Shown here: positions 7,726 to 16,400 of the stretch, piece after piece
Position numbering within the stretch: position 1 is the first letter of the stretch
Layout: each line of letters starts with the position of its first letter
DNA from: Chloroflexota bacterium
GTDB lineage: Bacteria; Chloroflexota; Chloroflexia; Thermomicrobiales; JADLAZ01
Assembly (NCBI GenBank): GCA_020849725.1
Contig: JADLAZ010000262.1
Location: 1-23,489, forward strand
Length of the DNA: 23,489 nucleotides
Direction of reading: 5' to 3'
Position numbers and translations under genes: made by a program
The notes under the pieces: generated by a model
Told to the model about the DNA's origin: nothing
The model's input: the letters and a program-made list of their open reading frames with translations, nothing else
The model's database searches: none

Positions 7726-8594
7726 GCGCCGTGCCGGCGGTGGCCGCGCCGGTCGCCCGCGGCCGCAGTTCGGCCTGGGACGCGCGCCGCCGCGCGATCG
7801 GGGTGATCCTGGGGCGCGACCTGCGCTCGCTGCTGCTGGCGCCGGGCGGCTACAGCGCGCTGGCGCTGGGGCTAGCGGCGGCCGTGCTGATCGTGCGCAA
7901 CCACCTGGAGGCAATCGCGCGCACACGGCTGCTGATCATGTCCAACGCCTTCACGCTGCCGTTCTTCGTGGCGGTGCTGGTGCTGATCTTCTTCCTGGCG
8001 CTGCTGGCGACGACGAGCGTGGCGCGCGAGCGGGAGCAGGGCACGCTGCAGGTGCTGTTCTACGGCCCGGTCGACGGCTGGGCCTACCTGCTCGGCAAGC
8101 ACCTGGCACTGGTGGTGGGCTTCCTGATCTTCGGCAGCGGGCTGCTGGCGCTGCTGGCGCTGCTGGCGGCGCTGAGCGGGCTGCGCCTGGGCAGCGCGCT
8201 GCCAGCGGCGGCACTACTGTCGGCGCCGGCAGCAGCGGCGGTGATCGCCGGCGGGCTGCTGTGTTCGACGCTGGCGCGCGGCGTGCGGGCGGCGGTGGCG
8301 CTGCTGCTGGCGGTCAGCCTGGTGCTGGTCGGGTTATGGGTCGGCAGCAGCGTGCTGGGCGACCTGGCCGCCGGCGCCGCGGGGCCGCTGCGCTGGCTGC
8401 GCGATCTGGTGATCGGCCTGGACCTGGCCGCCGGCTACCTGTCGCCGGTGGCGACGCTGGATCGGGGCATCGACGCGGCCGTGCGGCAGGACTGGCCGGC
8501 CTATGCCGGCGCGGTGGCCGTGCTGCTGGCGCAGTGCGCGGCGCTGCTAGCGGCGGCGTGGGCGGCCTTCCAGCGGCGGGGGGTGCGACGATGA
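7722..8594 (+). CDS. ABC-2 type transporter membrane subunit
   Basis: A 290-residue very hydrophobic protein with about six membrane segments. The early REREQGTL motif (residues about 104-111, after FLALLATTSVA) is the characteristic cytoplasmic element of ABC-2/GldF/NosY-like permeases. It begins with an ATGA overlap with the ATPase stop and ends in an ATGA overlap with the next gene, so the three products are almost certainly made together. The helices from about 140 to 220 are rich in Leu, Ala and Gly, which limits family resolution. It probably works as a dimer with the preceding ATPase to export or insert a hydrophobic or surface component. Confidence 0.88.
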   Translation: MSAVPAVAAPVARGRSSAWDARRRAIGVILGRDLRSLLLAPGGYSALALGLAAAVLIVRNHLEAIARTRLLIMSNAFTLPFFVAVLVLIFFLALLATTSVAREREQGTLQVLFYGPVDGWAYLLGKHLALVVGFLIFGSGLLALLALLAALSGLRLGSALPAAALLSAPAAAAVIAGGLLCSTLARGVRAAVALLLAVSLVLVGLWVGSSVLGDLAAGAAGPLRWLRDLVIGLDLAAGYLSPVATLDRGIDAAVRQDWPAYAGAVAVLLAQCAALLAAAWAAFQRRGVRR

Positions 8595-9922
8595 TGCGCC
8601 CACGGGGAGTGTGGCGGCGGGTCTGGTTGGTGCGGGTGGCGGTCGTGCTGGCGGTGCTGGCACTGGCGGCGCCAGCCGTGACGGCGCAGGCGCCGGAGCG
8701 GGAGCGCCAGTTCGGCTACGGCTTCTACACCTACGCCGGCAGCGAGTACGCCACCGGTTTCGTGCCGCCGGCGGTCGACACGATCTACGTGCTGGCCGAG
8801 CGCGAGAGTGTGCTGGATCCGAAGTGGACGCTGGTTTACTTCTGGCCACTCACGAGCGAGTATCGCGCCGACCTGGCGGCGCTGAACGAACCGGCGCGCG
8901 GCAACCTGGAGGTGACGCAGGGCGGGCAGGTCGTCGCAACGCTGCCGCTGACCGACTACGTGCTGCAGGTCGATCAGGCGGCGCGGCTGGGTGGTGAGGT
9001 GCTGGCGACCGGCGCTGAGGCGCGGGCGCTGCGAGCGTCGTTCGAGCAGCAGCGCGCCGCCTACGTCGCCGCGCTAAACGCCCACGCGCAGGCCAACACT
9101 GAGTATCTGCGCCGCGTGCAGGCCCAGGAGCAGCCACCGCCGGCCCCGCCGGTCGAACCGCCGCCGTTCACGCTTTTCAGCACCGACCTGGGGCACGGCT
9201 TCGCCGTGACACTGCCGGCCGGCGACTACCGGATCCGGCTGCGTGACGACAGTGGCGCGCTGGTGCCAGGGAGCGACCGGCGACTGATGGCGATCGTGCC
9301 ACGCCGGCAGGGCATCGGCTACGAGATCGTGCCGCGCGAGAAATGGACTCAGCCAGAGCGGTCCGACGACCCGAACCACGCCATTCACACCGCGCCGGCG
9401 AGCGCGCTCTACCTGCAGCCGTTCGAGACGCTGGAGTTCAACGCGCTGGAGATCGCCCGCCTGAAGAACCCACAGGATCGACAGGCAACACCGAACCGCT
9501 GGGTCTGGACGCCGGTGGCGCCGATCGAGGGCGGCACGCTGCTGGTGACCGGTGATGGGACGGAGGAGCGGCTGTCGCCGGCCTCGTTCGTCGTCGAGCA
9601 GGAGCCAGGGCCGGCACTGGGCTATGTAGTGCGGCCGGTCGACGGCGGCGATGCGACGCAGCGGGTCGATCTGCGCGACTATCTGCCAGTGACGGCGCCG
9701 AGCGGGCGGGCGGTGCTGCGACTGCACCTCCTCGACGCCGCCGGCCAGCCGCTGGCGGGGAGCGGGCGCGACCTGATCGTGACGCCGGCAACGCCGGACT
9801 GGCTGCTGGCACTGCCGATGGCGGCGCCGCTGGTCGTCGGGGCAGTTGTGCTACTGTGGCGGCGCCGCCGAGTGGTGACGGCGCGCGGGCTGCGGCCCGA
9901 GCAGCGTCAGCGCATGGCCTGA
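8591..9922 (+). CDS. Secreted, C-terminally membrane-anchored protein of unknown family, partner of ABC-2 transporter
   Basis: A 443-residue protein that I do not recognise. It has an N-terminal signal peptide (RRVWLVRVAVVLAVLALAAP, cleavage likely after AVTAQA), and an extracellular region with aromatic-rich strands (FGYGFYTYAGSEYATGF). A probable coiled coil (about residues 135-180, Ala/Arg/Gln/Glu-rich) and a Pro-rich break follow, then two beta-rich segments. A C-terminal membrane helix (WLLALPMAAPLVVGAVVLLW) is followed by RRRR, giving an outside body and cytoplasmic tail. ATG at 8591 overlaps the permease stop as ATGA; the open frame further upstream is only the shadow of the permease. 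Strict coupling suggests it is a dedicated extracytoplasmic component of the transporter. Function beyond that is unknown. Confidence 0.8.
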   Translation: MMRPRGVWRRVWLVRVAVVLAVLALAAPAVTAQAPERERQFGYGFYTYAGSEYATGFVPPAVDTIYVLAERESVLDPKWTLVYFWPLTSEYRADLAALNEPARGNLEVTQGGQVVATLPLTDYVLQVDQAARLGGEVLATGAEARALRASFEQQRAAYVAALNAHAQANTEYLRRVQAQEQPPPAPPVEPPPFTLFSTDLGHGFAVTLPAGDYRIRLRDDSGALVPGSDRRLMAIVPRRQGIGYEIVPREKWTQPERSDDPNHAIHTAPASALYLQPFETLEFNALEIARLKNPQDRQATPNRWVWTPVAPIEGGTLLVTGDGTEERLSPASFVVEQEPGPALGYVVRPVDGGDATQRVDLRDYLPVTAPSGRAVLRLHLLDAAGQPLAGSGRDLIVTPATPDWLLALPMAAPLVVGAVVLLWRRRRVVTARGLRPEQRQRMA

Positions 9923-10014
9923 CCTGGCATCGCAGACGCGGATCGGCACGCGCCGCCGACAGCCAGTACGGCTTCGGGCGCACCGGCTGCGTCAACCGAG
10001 TAGGGTCCAGGATG

Positions 10015-10030
10015 GTGGTCGAGCGACCAC
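10015..10030. terminator. Short perfect hairpin between convergent genes, possible bidirectional terminator
   Basis: GTGGTCG (10015-10021) and CGACCAC (10024-10030) form a perfect inverted repeat in the 133-nt gap between two converging genes. There is no T-tract on either side, so termination is an inference from position. Nothing else is evident in this gap. Confidence 0.35.
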
Positions 10031-10055
10031 TGCGGCGCCCCGGTCGCCGCGGCCA

Positions 10056-11552
10056 TCAGCCGGTGGGAGCGAGCGCCGTGGCTAACCGGCGCGCCGCGGC
10101 GTCGATCTCCGCGTCATTGACGGCCGCAAAGCCGAGCAACAACCCCGGCCGGGGCGGCGGCAGCAAACTGAATGGGCTGAGCGGTGGCGCCTCGACGCCA
10201 TGCCTGGCCGCCGCGACCGACGCCGAACGGTCATCGGCGTCACCGGCCAGCCAGCCGACCAGGTGCAGCCCCGCCTCGGCCGGCGCGACCGTGACCAGAC
10301 CGGCCAGCTCGCGCCGCACCGCCGCCACCAGCGCCGCCTGGCGCGCGGCGTACAGCCCGCGCATGCGGCGGATGTGGCGCGTGAAGTGTCCCTCGACGAT
10401 GAAATCGGTCAGGGCCGCTTGCTCCAGCGACGGCGCGTGCCGGTTGACCAGCACCCGCGCCGCCACGAAGGCATCGACCAGATCGGCCGGCACGACCAGG
10501 TAGGCCAGGCACAGCGACGGAAACATGACCTTGCTGAAGGTGCCGAGGTAGACGACGCGGCCGTCACCGTCGAGGCCCTGCAGCGCGGCCAATGGCCGCC
10601 CGGCGTAGCGATACTCACTGTCGTAGTCGTCCTCCAGCACCCAGGCGCCGGCTTGACTCGCCCACTCCAGCAGCGCTAGACGGCGGGACAGGCTCATCGT
10701 CACGCCGAGCGGATACTGGTGCGAGGGCGTGACATAGGCCATGCGCGCCGCGGGCGCCGTTGCGACACCAGCCACCACATCGATGCCCTGGCCGTCAACC
10801 GGCACCGGCACAACCGCCGCGCCCGCACCACGCAGCGCGCCGCGCCCGGCGATGTAGCCCGGGTCTTCGACCCAGACGGCATCGCCGGGATCGAGCAGCA
10901 CCCGCGCCGTCAGGTCGATCGCCTGCTGGGTGCCGGTGACGACCAGCACTTGCTCGGGCCGGCAGCGCACCCCGCGCGACTCACTCAGGTAGCCGGCGAT
11001 CGCCTCGCGCAGCGGCCGGTAACCAGCCGGGTCGCCATACGACAGCAGACTGGCCGGCGGCCGCCGATAGCGACGGGCGACCAGTCGTGCCCAGAGCGCG
11101 AATGGGAATGCGTCCAGTGCGGGGATGCCCGGCCGAAACGCGCGCGGCTGCCCCTCATCGCGGGCGGCGGCGATCGGCGTCGTCGCCAGCACTTCGCCAC
11201 GCCGCGACAACTCGCGACGGACGGGACGCTCCACTGCCGACGGGTAAGGCGCGCCGGTCGCCGGTCGCATCAGGTCGCCCGGCAATGCCGGCGCGACAAA
11301 CGTGCCGGCGCCGGTGCGGCTGATCAGGAAACCTTCGGCCAACAACTGCTCGAAGGCAGTCACCACGGTCGTGCGCGACACAGCCAGGTCCCCGGCATAG
11401 GTCCGGCTGGACGGCAGCGGCGCGCCGGCGGCCAGCCGGCCGGTCAGGATCGCCTCGCGCAGGCCGGCGTAGATCTGTCGATGGAGCGGCGTGGTCGCGG
11501 TCGGGTCGAGCGTCAGACTGGTCGCCGGGCGTGACTCCAGGCGTGTCCGCAT
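10056..11552 (-). CDS. pdxR: MocR-family (GntR wHTH plus aminotransferase domain) regulator, PdxR-type
   Basis: A 498-residue two-domain regulator, normal for MocR proteins. The GntR winged helix-turn-helix spans about residues 22-88 (PLHRQIYAGLREAILTGRL, then LPSSRTYAGDLAVSRTTV). The C-terminal fold-type I aminotransferase domain includes VTGTQQAIDL (cofactor site), WVEDPGY, VTPSHQYPLG, LEDDYDSEYRY, and YLGTFSK with Lys341 as the expected PLP Schiff-base lysine. PdxR members sense PLP and control PLP synthesis; the divergent position next to pdxS-pdxT is the classical arrangement, which supports the name. The start at 11552 places the DNA-binding domain at the N-terminus without extension. 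The stop faces the ABC-associated gene across a 133-nt gap. Confidence 0.9.
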   Translation of the reverse strand: MRTRLESRPATSLTLDPTATTPLHRQIYAGLREAILTGRLAAGAPLPSSRTYAGDLAVSRTTVVTAFEQLLAEGFLISRTGAGTFVAPALPGDLMRPATGAPYPSAVERPVRRELSRRGEVLATTPIAAARDEGQPRAFRPGIPALDAFPFALWARLVARRYRRPPASLLSYGDPAGYRPLREAIAGYLSESRGVRCRPEQVLVVTGTQQAIDLTARVLLDPGDAVWVEDPGYIAGRGALRGAGAAVVPVPVDGQGIDVVAGVATAPAARMAYVTPSHQYPLGVTMSLSRRLALLEWASQAGAWVLEDDYDSEYRYAGRPLAALQGLDGDGRVVYLGTFSKVMFPSLCLAYLVVPADLVDAFVAARVLVNRHAPSLEQAALTDFIVEGHFTRHIRRMRGLYAARQAALVAAVRRELAGLVTVAPAEAGLHLVGWLAGDADDRSASVAAARHGVEAPPLSPFSLLPPPRPGLLLGFAAVNDAEIDAAARRLATALAPTG

Positions 11553-11553
11553 C

Positions 11554-11580
11554 GTGGTCTCTTTCTAAATGGTCTGGTCA
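11554..11580. promoter_or_regulatory. TGGTCT-type repeats, candidate PdxR binding site
   Basis: GTGGTCT (11554-11560), ATGGTCT (11569-11575) and TGGTCA (11575-11580) repeat in the same orientation between the predicted pdxR promoter and its ATG. MocR regulators of pyridoxine genes are known to bind direct repeats in this intergenic position. The match to any published consensus is from memory and unverified. Confidence 0.4.
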
Positions 11581-11609
11581 ATTATATCGAAAGCGGCCCT
11601 TGGCGTCAA
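11581..11609 (-). promoter_or_regulatory. Strong putative promoter of the MocR regulator gene
   Basis: On the minus strand TTGACG (11609 to 11604) is separated by exactly 17 nt from a perfect TATAAT (11586 to 11581). Transcription would begin around 11574, about 22 nt before the start codon. Confidence 0.65.
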
Positions 11610-11627
11610 ACCACTTGACGATATCAT
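11600..11627 (+). promoter_or_regulatory. Putative pdxS-pdxT promoter
   Basis: TTGGCG (11600-11605), 16 nt, then TATCAT (11622-11627). It overlaps the -35 of the divergent pdxR promoter and contains the inverted repeat at 11605-11619, so binding there would affect both directions. The -35 is weak, consistent with a need for an activator. Confidence 0.4.
11605..11619. promoter_or_regulatory. Inverted repeat GTCAA-N5-TTGAC between divergent promoters
   Basis: A perfect palindrome with a 5-nt spacer that overlaps the pdxR -35 and the pdxS spacer. A dimeric regulator site is plausible; it could be chance because the arms are only 5 bp. Confidence 0.35.
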
Positions 11628-11695
11628 AGCACTCAGCGAGCGGGCCAGCTGCGGGGCCGGCCAGGAGCATCGCCACGACGCGAGTGGGGGCGGGC

Positions 11696-12571
11696 ATGGA
11701 CACATCGACCTGGACGACCAAGATCGGGCTGGCGCGGATGCTGCGCGGCGGCGTCATCATGGACGTGGTGACGCCGGAACAGGCCCGCATCGCCGAGGAG
11801 GCTGGCGCCACGTCGGTCATGGCACTCGAGCGCGTGCCGGCCGACATCCGCCGCGACGGCGGCGTGGCGCGCATGAGCGACCCGGAACTGATCACCGGCA
11901 TCATCGCCACGGTGTCGATCCCGGTGATGGCGAAGGCCCGCATCGGCCACTTCGTCGAGGCACAGGTGCTGGAGGCGCTCGGCGTCGACTTCGTCGACGA
12001 GAGCGAGGTGCTGACGCCAGCTGACGAGCAGTATCACATCGACAAGCACGCCTTCCGGGTGCCGTTCGTCTGCGGCGCGCGCGACCTGGGCGAGGCGCTG
12101 CGCCGCTGCGGCGAGGGCGCGGCGATGATCCGCAGCAAGGGCGAGGCCGGCACCGGCAACATCACCGAGGCCGTCCGCCACTTGCGCACCATCATCGGCG
12201 GCATCAAGCGCCTGCAGGCCCAGCCACGCGAGGAGTTGATGACGGCGGCGAAGGACCTGGGCGCGCCGTACGACCTGGTGGTGTCGGTGCACGAGACGGG
12301 CGAGTTGCCGGTGCCGCTCTTCTGCGCCGGCGGTATCGCCACGCCGTCGGATGCGGCATTGGTCATGCAGCTCGGCGCGCAGGCCGTCTTCGTCGGCTCT
12401 GGCATCTTCAAGTCAGGCGATCCGGCCCGGCGCGCCAAGGCGATCGTCGAGGCGACGACGCACTACCGCGACCCGAAGATCATCGCCGAGATCAGCCGTG
12501 GGCTGGGCGAGCCGATGGTCGGCATCACCGCCATCCCGCGCGAGCAACTGATGGCCGGGCGCGGCTGGTAG
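11696..12571 (+). CDS. pdxS: Pyridoxal 5'-phosphate synthase lyase subunit PdxS
   Basis: A 291-residue (beta/alpha)8 enzyme, the usual PdxS length. It condenses ribose 5-phosphate, glyceraldehyde 3-phosphate and ammonia from PdxT to PLP. Catalytic residues are visible: Asp23 in [13 protein letters not shown], Lys80 in VMAKARIGH (ribose 5-phosphate adduct) and Lys148 in [10 protein letters not shown]. The phosphate site [13 protein letters not shown] and the C-terminal [18 protein letters not shown] are family hallmarks. ATG at 11696 follows a G-rich ribosome site; an in-frame GTG at 11684 would add four residues and is less likely. pdxT begins 28 nt downstream, and regulation by the divergent MocR protein is likely. 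Confidence 0.97.
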   Translation: MDTSTWTTKIGLARMLRGGVIMDVVTPEQARIAEEAGATSVMALERVPADIRRDGGVARMSDPELITGIIATVSIPVMAKARIGHFVEAQVLEALGVDFVDESEVLTPADEQYHIDKHAFRVPFVCGARDLGEALRRCGEGAAMIRSKGEAGTGNITEAVRHLRTIIGGIKRLQAQPREELMTAAKDLGAPYDLVVSVHETGELPVPLFCAGGIATPSDAALVMQLGAQAVFVGSGIFKSGDPARRAKAIVEATTHYRDPKIIAEISRGLGEPMVGITAIPREQLMAGRGW

Positions 12572-12599
12572 GGGCCGCCCGGGGAGACCCACGGACACC

Positions 12600-13181
12600 A
12601 TGCAGGTTGGCGTGCTGGCGCTGCAAGGCGCCTTCCGCGAGCATCGCGAAACGCTCGAACGGCTCGGTCACGCGGTGACCGAGGTCCGGCTGCCGGCCCA
12701 TCTCGATGGGCTGGCGGCGCTGATCCTGCCCGGCGGCGAGTCGACGACGATGGGCAAGCTGATCGAGCGCTTTGATTTGGCCGAGCTGCTGCGCGCGTTC
12801 GCCGCCAGCGGTCGGCCGGTCTGGGGCACCTGCGCCGGCATGATCCTGCTGGCGCGCGATTGCGGTCAGGCGCAGCCGCTGCTGGGGCTGATGGATGTGC
12901 GCGTGCGGCGCAACGCCTTCGGCCGGCAACTCGACAGCTTCGAGGGCGCGCTGCCGATCCCAGCGCTGGGCGAGCCGCCATTCCCGGTCGTCTGCATTCG
13001 TGCCCCCCTGATCGAGGCAGTGGGGCCGGGCGTCGACGTGCTGGCGCGGTTGCCGGACGGCGCGATCATCGCCGCGCGCCAGGGCAACCTGCTGGCGACG
13101 TCGTTCCACCCCGAACTGACCGGCGACCCGCGCCTGCACCAATACTTCCTGGCGATGACCGACGAGGCGGCGGCCGCCTGA
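12600..13181 (+). CDS. pdxT: Pyridoxal 5'-phosphate synthase glutaminase subunit PdxT
   Basis: A 193-residue class I glutamine amidotransferase that hydrolyses glutamine and channels ammonia to the PdxS dodecamer. It starts with VGVLALQGAFREH. The oxyanion segment LPGGESTTMGKL is at about 43-54, the nucleophile Cys78 in GTCAGMILLA, the interface RNAFGRQLDSFE, and the His170-x-Glu172 dyad in SFHPELTGD. Length and order match PdxT throughout. ATG at 12600 is the only reasonable start, with GGGGAG upstream at a somewhat long distance. An A-rich C-terminal tail (DEAAAA) ends the protein. Confidence 0.97.
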   Translation: MQVGVLALQGAFREHRETLERLGHAVTEVRLPAHLDGLAALILPGGESTTMGKLIERFDLAELLRAFAASGRPVWGTCAGMILLARDCGQAQPLLGLMDVRVRRNAFGRQLDSFEGALPIPALGEPPFPVVCIRAPLIEAVGPGVDVLARLPDGAIIAARQGNLLATSFHPELTGDPRLHQYFLAMTDEAAAA

Positions 13182-13341
13182 GCGACGATACCGCCGGGCG
13201 CCACGACCACACCGGCGAGCGCGAGCACGCTCGGCTAGCCATATCGGCATGAGCCGACCGGCAGCGTCAGCAGGCCCGGCAGCGTGGCAGAACGAAGCTC
13301 GCTGCTCGGGGCTAATCTATACTGCCTTGTCTATGCTCATA

Positions 13342-13361
13342 CCTGGACGTCCCCTGGACGT
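13342..13361. promoter_or_regulatory. Tandem CCTGGACGT direct repeat upstream of the beta-helix gene
   Basis: CCTGGACGT occurs at 13342-13350 and 13353-13361, an 11-bp period (about one helical turn). TGGACG (13355-13360) and TAGAGT (13378-13383) are 17 nt apart and could be a weak promoter overlapped by the repeat. The rest of 13182-13496 contains no convincing coding sequence. Confidence 0.35.
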
Positions 13362-13496
13362 TTATTGATCGCTGGTGTAGAGTATGCGCGGAGCATTAGT
13401 GCCGATGGTATTGCCATGCCGCTATGTTCGGGTTGAACTCACCGTGAGACGCGGGTGCAGCAGTTGCCGTTGCCAACTCGCAGCTAGGGGAGGCGC

Positions 13497-16400
13497 ATGC
13501 ACAGGGTAGCATTTCGGGTAGCCTTCGTCTGGCCGCTCATCCTCGTGTTGCTCCTGGCTGCGGGGGGGGGGGGTACTATGGCTTGGCTCCGGCCGCCAGC
13601 CCCATCGTCGTGAACAGCACCAGCATGGTCGTCGCCCCAGACGACGGCCAGTGTACGCTGATCGAAGCGATCATTGCCGCTAACACTGACACGTCCTCAG
13701 GGCCAGTGGCGGGCGAGTGCACGGCTGGCAACGGGGCGGACACGATCGTCCTGCAAGCAGGAGCGACGTACACTCTGATCTCTGCCTATGAGCAGTATCA
13801 TCTCACCAGCAACGGCCTGCCTTCGATTACGACCGCGCTGACGATCATCGGCAACGGCGCGGTGATCGAGCGCAGCGCCGCCCTGGGTACCCCCGACTTC
13901 CGCGTCATGTTCAAGTTGGACGGTTGGGAGCCCAGCGATCTTTCGTTGACGAACCTGACGCTGCGGCGTGGCGGGCAGTGGGGCACTCTCGGCGCGGAGA
14001 CTGAAGGCACGACCAGACTCACTGATGTCACGATCACCGAGGGTGCGGGATACGGCATCGATTCCCGGTTCTACGATGGGGCATTGGAGCTGACAAGGAG
14101 CAACATCGTCGGGAACTTTGGCGGCATCTATCAGGAGGACGGGCCGCTGCAGGTGACGCAGAGCAGTATCACCGGCAATACTAATGACGCCATTTCCCAC
14201 ACTCTTGGGCCGGTACAGGTGATACAGAGTAACATCGTCGGGAACGGTGGCGGTCTGGGCGGTGGGCCGTTGACATTGATCAACAGTACGGTCGCCAACA
14301 ACACGGGTGGCGGTGTTGGAGGTTATGGCACTATCACGGACAGCGTCATTGAGGACAACGGCGGCACTGGCCTGTCGCTATCTGGCAATTCGACCATTGT
14401 ACGCACTATCATCAAGAATAACACTGACGACCGCGGGGCCGGCGTTTCTATCAACTATGGCGACGTGACATTGATCGATAGCGCAGTCATTGAGAACGTA
14501 GCGACCGAAGTTGGTGGAGGTATCTTCAGGTACAATGACGGCTCAACAAGCAATGTCACACTTGTGCGCAGCATCGTTAGTGGCAACACCGCTCGCCAAG
14601 GTGCTGGGATCTACAATGCCGATATTGCCGGCTACGATGATGGTACAGTTACTCTGGTGAATAGCACTGTTAGTGGTAATATAGGAAGAGCTGTATTTAA
14701 TGAGGCGCAGCTAGTGCTCATAAGTAGCACCGTTACTGGCAACTCAGGTCGAAGCGACCCGTCGTTCCCTGGAGGGATTACGCACCATCACAATAGCGGC
14801 GGCATTGTGGGCAGCGTCAACACTACATTGATCAACAGTATTATAGCCGGCAATATGGCCAGCGAAGCTGACGCCAGTTTGGCACCTGACTGCTACATAG
14901 ACAATTACGGTGGAGGTGGCTTCTTAAGTCAAGGTCACAATCTGGTCGGCAGCGGCACCGGCTGCCCGAGCAACGGCCCAGGCGATGTGACCGTCGATCC
15001 GTCGACGGTGTTCACCACGGTCCTCGGCCCGCTAGCGGACAACGGCGGCCCGACCCAGACGCATAACCTGTTGGTTGGCAGCCCGGCAATCAATGCCGGC
15101 GACAGCGCGGTCTGCGCCGCGGCGCCGATGAGCGGGCTTGACCAGCGGGGGGCGACACGCCCGAGTGGGATAGCCTGCGACATCGGCTCGGTTGAGGCTG
15201 GGGGTGTCATCGTGCCGACACCGACACCCACCACAACGCCGACGGGAACATCCACGTCGACGCCAACACGCACGGCAACGCCGACGGCAACAATGGCAGT
15301 CACCACGACGCATACTGCCACAATGACGCGGACGCCGACATTGACCCCGACCGTGACGTCTACCGCGTCGCCAACTCGCACATCATCATCGGCCCCAACG
15401 TTGACTCGCACGCCGACCACGATCAGTACTCCGTCGGCTACTCCCACCGCGTCCGCGAGCGCGACCCCGATCACTACGTCGTCGCCAACTGCCACCAAGA
15501 CGAGAACACCGACGGCGACCGGGACGGCCAGCCCTACTGCGACGCCCATCGCAGGCGGCACCATCCTCGTTCTGGGCCAGTCAGTGCAGGGCGCTTTCGG
15601 CACCGGCGCCGCCACCGCGTGGCAGATTGACCTCACGATGGGCCAGCGCGTTCGTCTTGTCCTTAGCGGTGCGGCCGAGGGACTCCAACTCTTCGACCCT
15701 TCTGGGCAGAACGTCGCCAGCAGCCCCGCCGCGGCTCGCGCTGGTGCCAGCACCCGCCTTCGTGCCGCCAGGAGCCCCATTCAGCTTGAGCACACGCCGA
15801 CGATGACTGGTGCCTACCGCATCGTCGTCAGCGATACCGACGGCGTCGGCGGCACCTACGAGTTGGTGGCGCTCGCGATTCCAGCGTCCGGTACCGGCGA
15901 GCTCGTGTGGTACTTCGCCGAGGGCTACACCGGACCGGGGTTCGACGAGTACCTGACGATCCAGAACCCCAACCCAACCAGCGCCAGCATTCGCATCACG
16001 TACTTCCTGACGGGCGCGCCGCCGGAGGTGAGGACGTTTAGCGTGCCGGCCAACAGCCGCGACACCGTGGTGGTGCATGACGGGGTTCGCGGTGTCGGCC
16101 GGAACCAGGCCGTCAGCGCCAAGGTCGAGAGCACCAACGGCGTCGGCATCGTCGTCGAGCGGCCGATGTACTTCGCCTACCCGGGCAGCATCACCGGTGG
16201 GCACAACGTGATGGGTGTCCAGGCGCCACGCGCGAGCTGGCTGTTCGCTGAGGGCTACACCGGGATCGGCTTCGACGAGTACCTGACCATCATGAATCCA
16301 TGGAACCAGGCGGCGCCGGTCACGATCACCTACTATCGCGCCACGGGCCTGCCAATCACCAAGCATGTGACCATCAAAGCCACCTCGCGCTACACCGTCG

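Noticed and set aside
8261..8590. N-terminal extension of the secreted protein into the permease gene
   Set aside because: Gly/Arg/Ala-rich shadow of the permease; signal peptide and ATGA overlap fix the start at 8591.
13182..13496. Possible small RNA or tRNA in the gap after pdxT
   Set aside because: No cloverleaf or T-loop consensus and no defined terminator could be found by eye; only the direct repeat is notable.
14935..15780. 281-codon minus-strand frame with Val/Gly-rich repeats
   Set aside because: It is the reverse complement of the Thr/Pro linker; the repetitive VGV pattern is a by-product.
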